Below the pieces are notes generated by a model. The model ran no database searches and was not told the DNA's origin. It was given only the letters and a program-made list of their open reading frames with translations. 64,000 nucleotides of DNA from assembly GCA_021777055.1 (NCBI GenBank), contig JAIQZO010000114.1:1-64000 (forward strand), given 5' to 3'. Made by a program: the position numbers and the translations under genes. Source of the stretch: Candidatus Anammoxibacter sp. Lineage in GTDB: Bacteria; Planctomycetota; Brocadiia; Brocadiales; Anammoxibacteraceae. Numbering within the stretch: the first letter of the stretch is position 1; the number at the start of each line of letters is the position of its first letter. This document shows positions 7,599 to 14,822 of this stretch, in pieces.

Positions 7599-9151
7599 CC
7601 CCCCGCATAGACGATGGAAACGTTTCTGCCGTTATAGTTCTTCTCCGTTTTTTCAGTTAAGTCTGTAGAGCCTATATTCTCATTTTTTTTGTTTTCCCCT
7701 AAATCACCTTTACAAATTTTATTAAGATAGACTTTGAAAAAAATATTTAGCATTTTTGAGAGATTTGAGAAGTTTGCTAAAGTAAAAGGTTCTAACTGTT
7801 CAGTAATAATTCGCCCCATATTATCTATGTCCATCCGCAAACATCCAATCAGTTTTGCGCCACGTGCAGAATTAGCAAGCCCGGCAAAGGATGCTGTACT
7901 TTCTTCTAAATCTTTTAATTCGCCGGGTGTTATCGATTTCTTGCCCCGTTCTTTACAGTACGTATCTACTTCAACCTTTTTTGCCTGATCTTGTAAATCT
8001 GCTATCTTTCTGTTGTAGTTAGCATAGAAAAAAGGGAGGGCCCCATCTTTTTCCACAAGAATGTTAAGTTCCCATAAACAATCGCTGTTATTAGCTTTCC
8101 CCAGAACATAGTAAACCTCTTCGTCGTCCTTTGTCCTAAATTTTAGACAACCTTTTCTTTTCTCAATTTCTTCAATGTTGCTTAACCTGCTTATATACCT
8201 GAAATTTGTTAGCTTTTTACCTACTTCATACAGTTGATAGCACAGTTCGTGCACAATAGTTTGTGAAGGATCATCATTTCTGTCTTGCAAATGTTTAATC
8301 ATGCGAGATTCACCCGTTTCTAGTATACGCATATACAGTTCTTTGTCGGGATCTATATCATCCCGGTGACATATCTGACACTCATGTGCATTAGACCTTA
8401 ATGTGGGATCTTTAAGAAACTTTTCATCAAAAATTAACTCCAACTTCCAGCTGAACTTTCTCCTCTTATCATTGGTGAGTTTATCAGCAAGCTCTTTCCA
8501 AGTTTTTTTGAACTCAACATCGCTTAGGTTCGTGTCTGAAAGTTCACTATAAGCTATTGCGATATACAATCTCCCTGAAAACTCGTCAAATACCCAATTA
8601 TTAATAGATAGCTTTAGATCATTTATAGCCTTGCGAGTTTTGGTATTGTTTGGTAACAGGAGACATAAACTACCGCCACCAGAGAAAACAATATGGCTTC
8701 TGTTCTTATACTCTTTATAGTCGCCAATGCAGGCGGTTATAAGTTCATAGCAGATATGTTCACAAAGAAATTCCAACATGAATGAACGGGCACGTAAGGA
8801 CTTCAAGGCACCTTTTGATGATATTGTATAAACTGTATCCTGAATACCGGAAAGATCTACGGAGACTAAAAGATAAGGTCGCTCTTTATTCTCCGGATTA
8901 GTCTGACAAGTATCTTTTGCCTCGAATATCCTTGATTCATCAAGAAGAGAATAATTCTTACCATCAACGATCTCCAAAGATTCAGGGTATGATATGGAAT
9001 CAAAAGTAAACTCTTTAAAGAAACTATTAGCAGGGTAATCACTATTTGGTTTTTCTTTTATACTACAAAAGATAGAACGAAAAGTTGGTGTTTTTTTTTC
9101 TTCAGAATTCATATTAGCGAAACCCCACATCAAATAAGGCAGAAAACACAT
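7553..9151 (-). CDS. csm1: Cas10/Csm1 N-terminal part (HD-less), frame lost at the GGDD motif
   Basis: Cas10 is the large Csm subunit and makes cyclic oligoadenylate with its GGDD palm. After a short linker, residues 99-120 show the family signature SVDLSGIQD then ISSKGALKSLRAR. SGGGSLCLLLP (157-167) is the first palm, CQIC (258-261) a partial zinc ribbon, and GCLRMDIDNMG the start of the cyclase palm. The frame runs to VYAGG (about 514-518) and then reads MIFSLSAHGTKLQS and stops, whereas a -1 shift continues GGDDLFIIG. Total length with the shift is about 730 residues. No HD nuclease domain lies before the linker, so no DNase activity is predicted. The start is uncertain: ATGs at 9151, 9130 and 9112 are possible. 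Confidence 0.88.
   Translation of the reverse strand: MCFLPYLMWGFANMNSEEKKTPTFRSIFCSIKEKPNSDYPANSFFKEFTFDSISYPESLEIVDGKNYSLLDESRIFEAKDTCQTNPENKERPYLLVSVDLSGIQDTVYTISSKGALKSLRARSFMLEFLCEHICYELITACIGDYKEYKNRSHIVFSGGGSLCLLLPNNTKTRKAINDLKLSINNWVFDEFSGRLYIAIAYSELSDTNLSDVEFKKTWKELADKLTNDKRRKFSWKLELIFDEKFLKDPTLRSNAHECQICHRDDIDPDKELYMRILETGESRMIKHLQDRNDDPSQTIVHELCYQLYEVGKKLTNFRYISRLSNIEEIEKRKGCLKFRTKDDEEVYYVLGKANNSDCLWELNILVEKDGALPFFYANYNRKIADLQDQAKKVEVDTYCKERGKKSITPGELKDLEESTASFAGLANSARGAKLIGCLRMDIDNMGRIITEQLEPFTLANFSNLSKMLNIFFKVYLNKICKGDLGENKKNENIGSTDLTEKTEKNYNGRNVSIVYAGGMIFSLSAHGTKLQS
7598..7604 (-). other. Seven-G slippery run at the cas10 GGDD codons
   Basis: On the coding strand the text is TAT GCG GGG GGG ATG ATC, with seven consecutive G. 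Slipping back one base gives GCG GGG GGG GAT GAT CTT, i.e. A-G-G-D-D-L. G-GGG-GGG is a perfect X-XXX-XXX heptamer for simultaneous -1 slippage. One extra G in the genome would have the same effect. Homopolymer miscalling, phase variation and programmed frameshifting all remain possible. Confidence 0.8.
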
Positions 9152-9248
9152 TATAAATGTGCTTGTTTCTCCAAATTATTATAATGGTATTAAAATTGAC
9201 AAGAGAAATAAACTAAATGTGTCTATTAAAATATCCGAAAATTTATGC

Positions 9249-10214
9249 TCAATTTAATCCCGAGCAAAAAACCACATACATCCCCAACCCGAAACTCGTA
9301 CCTTTACCCACATGAACATACTCACCCAATTGCAATAACTGCAAAAATGGTTTGAGGTCTCCTTGATAAGTAATGCTACCTACCGCTCCTCCCAAGCTCA
9401 TCTTCCGCTTTTGACGGGTAGAGTAGCGTTCCCAATCGTGCCATTGCAGGGAATCTTCTGATATCTCTATGTCTTTTGCGTAATCAATCAATTGTTTGAA
9501 ATCTAATTCAAGCTCTTTTTCACAATGGAAGATGGACAGAGACGATACGCGCCGTAGTAAGCTCCTAATCAAGATATGAAACTCTATCTTGCCGGTAATC
9601 TTTTCATTAAACCGGATGCGGCAAGGTGTTAAAAATTCCAGTTTGATCTGTTTATTACCATTGTGGTTATTCATTCGATCCAGGCTATCGGCATTCAGTA
9701 TAGAAAAGCTACTCTTAAGCGCCATCTGCTCATGGTTGTAAATTGATTGAGCCTGGCCGTCAATATTCACACTTTTCACTTCTTTCAGTATAAATCGGCT
9801 TCTGTTTTTTCCTATACCTTTTTTACCCAGTTCTGAAAACGTGATGACGAAATATGGAAGGTAGTCTATCGCTTTACCAATTAAGATCAGGTTGAATGCA
9901 GTTTCTGTATTCTTCTTTACAATCCGATTATTATCCAATGGTGGTTCTATTACAAATGGATGGGGCACTGTCTTGTACAATTTAAGTACTTTGGCATCTT
10001 CCGGCAAGGGCGTTTCAAAAATATAGCTGTAGGCGCATCTATTCTTGAGCATGCAATCCAGGCAGGATTTATTAGCATGTTGTACGCAGACAATCCTCTT
10101 AAACGTATATCCGAATCCACCTCTAAATACGGCGCCTTTATAAAAAGGCAGAGAGATCTCTTCTGTCGCTTCTATAACAAACGTAAATTTTGCAAACTTA
10201 AAATGATCTAGCAT
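9249..10214 (-). CDS. cas6: Cas6 crRNA-processing endoribonuclease
   Basis: 321 residues and first gene of the operon. Cas6 cuts pre-crRNA at the repeat stem. The C-terminal half has the Cas6 signature GGAVGSITYQGDL followed by LQLGEYVHVGKGTSFGLG (G-rich loop near 303-311). The N-terminal half has YKGAVFRGGFGYTFKR and a four-cysteine cluster (C43, C51, C54, C60) with a likely zinc site, typical of the longer Cas6 subgroup often met with type III loci. It lies about 100 bp upstream of cas10. No CRISPR array is present in the window, so the repeats it acts on are elsewhere or lost. I did not identify a promoter. Confidence 0.88.
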   Translation of the reverse strand: MLDHFKFAKFTFVIEATEEISLPFYKGAVFRGGFGYTFKRIVCVQHANKSCLDCMLKNRCAYSYIFETPLPEDAKVLKLYKTVPHPFVIEPPLDNNRIVKKNTETAFNLILIGKAIDYLPYFVITFSELGKKGIGKNRSRFILKEVKSVNIDGQAQSIYNHEQMALKSSFSILNADSLDRMNNHNGNKQIKLEFLTPCRIRFNEKITGKIEFHILIRSLLRRVSSLSIFHCEKELELDFKQLIDYAKDIEISEDSLQWHDWERYSTRQKRKMSLGGAVGSITYQGDLKPFLQLLQLGEYVHVGKGTSFGLGMYVVFCSGLN

Positions 10215-10735
10215 TTAATCTGCTCTAATGCCGTTTGCATACCGCAAGCGTGGTTATTGTCGCTAATTTATAATCGTTGTCTGGTTGTTCTTTCCGGGGT
10301 TTTGAAGGTAGAAATTGTAAATGATCTTAAAGCAATAAACAAGATAATTCGTGTAAGGAAATCCCTGTTTTTCTTGTAGGGGAATACCCTACAAACGCAT
10401 AGCTGAATATTGATTGAAAAACAACAGGTAATGTGATTTTTTCGACATGGAATATAAGAAATCAGTTACTGCGGAAGGTTTAATTCTGTTAATGCTACGT
10501 TATATTTCACATTAATAACGGTAATGTCATATGGTTCAAAGCAGAATCCTTCAACCTACAGACGTTCTTTAAAACTTTACGCGAAGCTGGAGCTTCTTGG
10601 ACATGTGCGTTCCTAAGCTGGAGCTTAGGAACGAGAATAAATTAATTAACTACTAAAAGTCTGGCAAAACCAGTTTAGTCACAATAACAACCACTCATTC
10701 ACAACGAAATACCCATTATCACTCTAAGAAAATAG
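10215..10735. other. Intergenic region upstream of cas6 with one REP-like palindrome
   Basis: No coding sequence or CRISPR repeat is visible. At 10608-10633 lies CGTTCCTAAGCTG paired with its complement in a 26-bp palindrome. An adjacent related GAAGCTGGAGCTTC palindrome at 10583-10596 makes the pair similar to the cluster between csm3 and csm4. The cas6 promoter should be in the first part of this gap, but I cannot point to specific boxes. Confidence 0.6.
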
Positions 10736-10850
10736 CTTCATCTATAACTTTTCACTTATCACTTTTCACTTATCACTTTTCACTTTTCACTTTTAACTTA
10801 TCACTTATCACTTTTCACTATTCACTTTTAGTTTTTCACTTTTCTTTTTT
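10736..10850. repeat. Minisatellite of TTTTCACTTATCAC-type units
   Basis: Tandem, slightly varied units of CACTTTTCACTTATCA run for about 100 bp beyond the 3' end of the outer-membrane channel gene. The same AGTGAAAAGT-type sequence occurs near 13638-13680, 14062-14100 and 14748-14822, always at gene borders beside the four-helix-bundle paralogues and the RND gene. Confidence 0.75.
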
Positions 10851-12203
10851 TATCAATTCAATGCCAACAACTCTTTCCATCCTGGCAAGGTTCTGCTCAT
10901 ATTCAGTAAGTGCTTTATAGTATTGTAGCTTTGAGTCTAACAAGGTTCTCTGGCTATCAATAAGGGTTAGAAAATCAATCGTCCCTGTTTCGTATCCTAC
11001 ACGAGCAGCATCTAAAGCCTGACTTGCCTGCGGTATAACGCTTGTCTTGAACAGGTTTACTGTGCTTTCCGCGGCAATAAGTCTGGAGACAAGGTCTCTT
11101 ACCTCAAATATTGTCTGATTGTTTACCGCTTCAGTATCTGCAATCGCGGCACTTAACTCATCTTTTGCTTCCTTAACCTTGTACCTCTGTTTAGACCAAA
11201 GCCATGGTATGTTAATGGTGAGTGATGACGCCCATGTGTCAGAGGGATCAGCGTCTATACGCCGGTACTCAACCATCGCAGTAAAGTCTGAAAAATAATC
11301 TTTTTTTGCAAGATCAAGATTAAACCTGTTTTTTCTAACTGCATGTTTAGTCTTTAAAAAAACAGGACGACTTTTCAATGCTATCTCCTCTAATTCATTA
11401 TATGTAAACAAGATCCTATGCTTCTTGAAATCTTTTGGCCTACCCAGATGAGAACCCTGTTTTCGATTTAAAAGATTATTTAATCTTGCTTCCAATGATC
11501 TCTTCTTTTGATTTAACACAGTAATTTCATTTACACTCTTCGAGAGTTCTACCATTGCAGCCAGGACATCCCTTTGAGATACTTTTCCCACCGAATACAT
11601 TGACTCAGCAATTTCGGTAAAGTTTTGCAACAAATTCCTGTTTTCTTCGTTAATCTCAATAGATTTGTGAATCAAAAAGAGTTCATAATAGGCAAGTTTT
11701 ACATCTGCAATGATCTGTTGCACTTTACCTTCCACAACCTTCTTCTCCATCTGCGCTGCTTCGGATGCAACTTTCCCTCTGAGCTTTAGTTTTCCGGGAA
11801 ATGGAATTTTCTGCGCGATACCAAAGGTTGTGGGCGACATTATACGTGAACCGGAAACAGGTTCACTTCCAAAATTGAAAGGGTTGCCACGGGCATTCAT
11901 CTTTCCAACTTTAAGAGTAGGGTCGTCCAAAGACGTTGCAATCTTTATTCTCTTTTTAGCGGCTTCCCATCTCTGACCAGTAGCGAGGATTTCAGGGTTA
12001 CTATTAATAGCTTCCTGAATAACATATTCTAAGTCTAAGTCAGATTGATCGTTATCATCAACCTCACCTACATTACTTACACCCATATCATGCGTTGAGT
12101 TATTTTCTTGTTTTGCAAATACATCCGGAATACAAAAAGTAGATATAAAGCTTATTATAAAAACCAAAATATATGTAATACATTTGGCAAATATTTGTAT
12201 CAT
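10836..12203 (-). CDS. TolC/CusC-family outer-membrane efflux channel
   Basis: 455 residues from ATG at 12203, which has AGGAG 8 nt upstream. A signal peptide (MIQIFAKCITYILVFIISFISTFCIPDVFA) precedes two outer-membrane efflux repeats: conserved text includes PTLKVGKMNARGNPF, long alpha-helical hairpins rich in Glu, Lys and Ala, and the second-repeat RVGYETGTIDFLTLIDSQRTLL. It would form the trimeric outer channel of a tripartite RND pump. The cognate RND and adaptor genes are on the same strand at 14817-21156. The start follows the kinase stop by about 5 bp, so the kinase and channel are one transcriptional unit. Substrate is inferred to be a metal cation from the CusA/CusB relatives. Confidence 0.88.
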   Translation of the reverse strand: MIQIFAKCITYILVFIISFISTFCIPDVFAKQENNSTHDMGVSNVGEVDDNDQSDLDLEYVIQEAINSNPEILATGQRWEAAKKRIKIATSLDDPTLKVGKMNARGNPFNFGSEPVSGSRIMSPTTFGIAQKIPFPGKLKLRGKVASEAAQMEKKVVEGKVQQIIADVKLAYYELFLIHKSIEINEENRNLLQNFTEIAESMYSVGKVSQRDVLAAMVELSKSVNEITVLNQKKRSLEARLNNLLNRKQGSHLGRPKDFKKHRILFTYNELEEIALKSRPVFLKTKHAVRKNRFNLDLAKKDYFSDFTAMVEYRRIDADPSDTWASSLTINIPWLWSKQRYKVKEAKDELSAAIADTEAVNNQTIFEVRDLVSRLIAAESTVNLFKTSVIPQASQALDAARVGYETGTIDFLTLIDSQRTLLDSKLQYYKALTEYEQNLARMERVVGIELIKKEK

Positions 12204-12207
12204 TAGA

Positions 12208-13629
12208 TTACTCCTGTATGAGAGGAAGATAGATTGAAAAACAGCACCCACCGTTTACATTATTTTCAACCGATATCTTTCCATTATTGGATTCAATTAA
12301 TTTTTGTGAAATAGATAAACCCAATCCTACCCCGCTATCTTTATTTGAAAAGAATGGGGTGAATATTTTTTCTATACATTCCTCCGTTATCCCAGTCCCA
12401 TTATCAATTACATCAACAATAACATAAGTACTATCTTCCCTAATATTTATTTTTACAATTCCGTTATTGTATACTGCCTCTAAAGCATTAAAAACAATAT
12501 TAATAAACACCTGCTTTATTTGTTCCGGATCCACGTAACATGCGGGGATATTATCATTAGTAACAAATTCAATTATTTTATCTGATTTACCAGATTTAAA
12601 CTTTACAATTTCCAGTGTTCTTAATATCAAATCATATAAATCTACCTTTATTATAGTTGGTTCTTTTGGCCTTGCAAACGTAAGAAAATCAGTTACAAGG
12701 TTATTTAATCTGTCAATCTCATTAATCATAATCATTGTAATACTGTGTTTTCTATCAGAAGCTTTAAAATCTTCACATATTATTTCAGCCGTCCCCTTTA
12801 TTGAATGCAAAGGGTTTCTAATTTCATGTGCAATCCCGGCAGCCATCTCTCCCAGCTCTGAAAGTCTTGCCGCCCTTGCCAACTGACGTTCCAATTCAAC
12901 CTTCTCTGTATGATCTGTAAACACAATTACATTTCCCATAATCAGTCCTATATGATTTCTTAACTCTGCAATACCAACTTCAATAACAACTTCCATTCCA
13001 TTATCCTGGAGAACCGTAACCTCTTTTAGGTCATTCCGATTTGCGGTTAAGCATTCTTTATCTAATTCATTGCGTTCTATCTGCTGTCCCCATTTTGGTA
13101 CCACTGCTCCTTTTATTAAAGAATCTCCTAATATTCGCTTCGCGGCAGAGTTAACCAATGTAATCCTATTATTGGTATCAACAGTTATAACTCCTGATTT
13201 AATACTATTTAAGATGTTCTCGTTAAAGATCTGAAGGTCTTTTATCTCTTTTAAATTATTTTCCAGTTCTAATGCAGTGAGTTGATACCTTTTCTTTTCC
13301 TTCATTTGGGCAGATGCCAATAACCCAGTAATTAATCCGATCAAATTAAATAGAACTACCTCCAAATACATATTTAATTGGGCGAAAAAAGCTGCACGAT
13401 GTTGAAATAGTAAGTGCGGCAAATAAATTACCGATATAAACAGGGCACAATATACACCTCCCCAAAGTCCAAACCAGAATGAAGCGAGTATTATTGGTAT
13501 GTAATAAAGCCTCCTGTAAATATGGTGTATATTATGTACCGAAATATCGGTTGAAAAATGTGCAATTGTTATAAACATTATTAGCACTAATATAATTAAT
13601 AACCTAAATTTTAGATCCAATTTCAGCAT
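12208..13629 (-). CDS. Membrane PAS sensor histidine kinase (NtrB/ZraS-like)
   Basis: 473 residues. Residues 8-105 hold about four membrane segments with several His (H24, H32, H35, H36), followed by a coiled coil, a PAS domain (about 133-240), the HisKA phosphorylation site AAGIAHEIRNPLHS (H268) and an HATPase domain with DNGTGITE and GVGLGLSISQKLIE. The organisation matches kinases that phosphorylate NtrC-type sigma-54 activators. The activator at 21290-22678 on the same strand is the likely partner, with the efflux genes between them. Metal sensing by the membrane histidines is inference. It is coupled to the downstream channel gene. No strong Shine-Dalgarno is seen before the ATG. Confidence 0.85.
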   Translation of the reverse strand: MLKLDLKFRLLIILVLIMFITIAHFSTDISVHNIHHIYRRLYYIPIILASFWFGLWGGVYCALFISVIYLPHLLFQHRAAFFAQLNMYLEVVLFNLIGLITGLLASAQMKEKKRYQLTALELENNLKEIKDLQIFNENILNSIKSGVITVDTNNRITLVNSAAKRILGDSLIKGAVVPKWGQQIERNELDKECLTANRNDLKEVTVLQDNGMEVVIEVGIAELRNHIGLIMGNVIVFTDHTEKVELERQLARAARLSELGEMAAGIAHEIRNPLHSIKGTAEIICEDFKASDRKHSITMIMINEIDRLNNLVTDFLTFARPKEPTIIKVDLYDLILRTLEIVKFKSGKSDKIIEFVTNDNIPACYVDPEQIKQVFINIVFNALEAVYNNGIVKINIREDSTYVIVDVIDNGTGITEECIEKIFTPFFSNKDSGVGLGLSISQKLIESNNGKISVENNVNGGCCFSIYLPLIQE

Positions 13630-13637
13630 AAATTTAT

Positions 13638-13680
13638 TAAGTGAAAAGCTAAAAGTGAAAAGCAGAAAGCAGAAAGCAAA
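13638..13680. repeat. AGTGAAAAGC-type short tandem repeat
   Basis: Units of AAGTGAAAAGC and AGAAAGC repeat between the kinase start and the four-helix-bundle gene. They are the complement-related counterpart of the minisatellite at 10736-10850. Confidence 0.6.
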
Positions 13681-13694
13681 CCATATAAACTTCT

Positions 13695-14045
13695 TTATTC
13701 TGATTTTGAGGTTTTTACTGTCGAGACAAGCATTGCTATTAATTCCTTGCAGTCATTTTGTAAACTTGAGAACAAGTTCTGGTTAATGTAGCCCGTATCA
13801 TGAAGAATAGAAAGCCAATAATCTGTTTTGTTTGCTTCTTTAAGGGCTATATTCATTTTTAAGGTAAAATCCTTTTTACTTTGACCAAACTCCGCTTCTC
13901 TAATTAACGCACCAACCGATGTCCCACTTTTCAATACCTGCCGACTAAGTACAAACTCTTTTTCGTCATTTATTAAGAATTGAGATAATTCAACTATCCG
14001 TATTGCAAATTTATAACTTTTATCCTTTAAAATAGATTCTCCCAT
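13695..14045 (-). CDS. Four-helix-bundle (S23-type) protein
   Basis: 116 residues from ATG at 14045 (AAAGGTGG upstream). The sequence has KFAIRIVELSQFL, the central SGTSVGALIREAEFGQSKKDF and a C-terminal helix with TDYWLSILHDTGYI. This is the signature of the small four-helix-bundle family first seen as 23S rRNA intervening-sequence proteins and widely scattered as solitary genes in environmental bacteria. Function is unknown, and diversity-generating or RNA-binding roles have been suggested for relatives. A decayed tandem copy lies immediately upstream on the same strand (14096-14735), and both are flanked by AGTGAAAAGT repeats. It interrupts the efflux gene order without obvious connection to efflux. 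Confidence 0.85.
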   Translation of the reverse strand: MGESILKDKSYKFAIRIVELSQFLINDEKEFVLSRQVLKSGTSVGALIREAEFGQSKKDFTLKMNIALKEANKTDYWLSILHDTGYINQNLFSSLQNDCKELIAMLVSTVKTSKSE

Positions 14046-14095
14046 AATATCCACCTTTTACCACTCGTTACTTTTCACTTTTAGTTTTTCACTTT

Positions 14096-14735
14096 TCACT
14101 GCTTAGTAAATTCCTTGCAGTCATTTTGTAAACTTGAGAACAAGTTCTGGTTAATGTAGCCCGTATCATGAAGAATAGAAAGCCAATAATCTGTTTCGAT
14201 TGCTTTTTTAAGAGCAATATTCATTTTTGAGGTAAAATCCTTTTTACTTTGACCAAACTCAGCTTCTCTAATTAACGCACCAACCGACGTCCCGCTTTTC
14301 AAAATCTGATTACTAAGCACAAACTCCTTTTCATCATTTATTAAGAATTGTGCTAGTTTGACTATACGTATCGCAAACGTATAACACTTATCATTTAAAA
14401 TAGACGTAAGTACAAACTGGTTTCAGAAACCATAGCCCCGATAGGGGCAAAAGAAGTTAGCCCACTGCGTTAGCTGTGGGTATAGAATGAATCCTGACCA
14501 AATTAGCCCCATCAGGGGCGACAGAAATCTTTTGTTATCAAGATATTTCTATTCATATTATTTGCCGTGTATCTTTCTGCCGCCTCTAACGGGGCTAAAT
14601 TTGGTCACAATTAGTTCCCATAGCTTTACGCTATGGGCTAACATCTATCGTCCCATATGGGACTTTTAGTTTTTCACATAATAAGGTTTTCTGACAACAG
14701 TTTAACGACACAAAATAGATTCCCCCATAATATCC
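14096..14735 (-). pseudogene. Second four-helix-bundle gene, split by a 307-bp insertion
   Basis: Residues from ILNDKCYTFAIRIVKLAQFL to the C-terminus lie at about 14096-14404, about 90% like the neighbouring copy at protein level and ending early at SLQNDCKEFTKQ. The first codons (ATG GGG GAA TCT, with a CCTCCCGC-complement ribosome site) are found 307 bp away at about 14716-14735. The split occurs inside AAAATAGA, which is present on both sides (14397-14404 and 14712-14719). The gene is therefore a tandem duplicate inactivated by insertion of the element at 14405-14711. Confidence 0.8.
14405..14711. mobile_element. MITE-like palindromic element with 8-bp target duplication
   Basis: 307 bp flanked by the direct repeat AAAATAGA, inferred as a target-site duplication because the intact paralogue has a single copy there. 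The ends are imperfect inverted repeats: AAACTGGTTTCAGAAACC inside the left end and the complement of AAACTGTTGTCAGAAAACC inside the right end. The interior holds short palindromes (AGCCCCGATAGGGGC, AGCCCCATCAGGGGC, CCCATAGCTTTACGCTATGGG, GTCCCATATGGGAC). It contains no real gene; an open frame across it is a by-product of the palindromes. Confidence 0.75.
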
Positions 14736-14747
14736 TCCCGCTTTTCT

Positions 14748-14822
14748 CTATTCACTTTTAGTTTTTCACTTTTAACTTTTCACTGCTTTTCTCTATTCAC
14801 TTTTAGTTTTTCACTTTTAACT
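14748..14822. repeat. Tandem CTATTCACTTTTAGTTTTTCACTT-type repeat
   Basis: Two to three near-identical copies of a roughly 40-bp unit built from CACTTTTAGTTTTTCACTTTTAA sit just beyond the RND gene stop. The same vocabulary appears at 14062-14100 and 10736-10850. Confidence 0.65.

Noticed and set aside
10215-10835. CRISPR array upstream of cas6
   Set aside because: The only repeated sequence is a minisatellite of about 15-bp units without regular spacers, and the other gap sequence contains only palindromes. No repeat-spacer structure exists.
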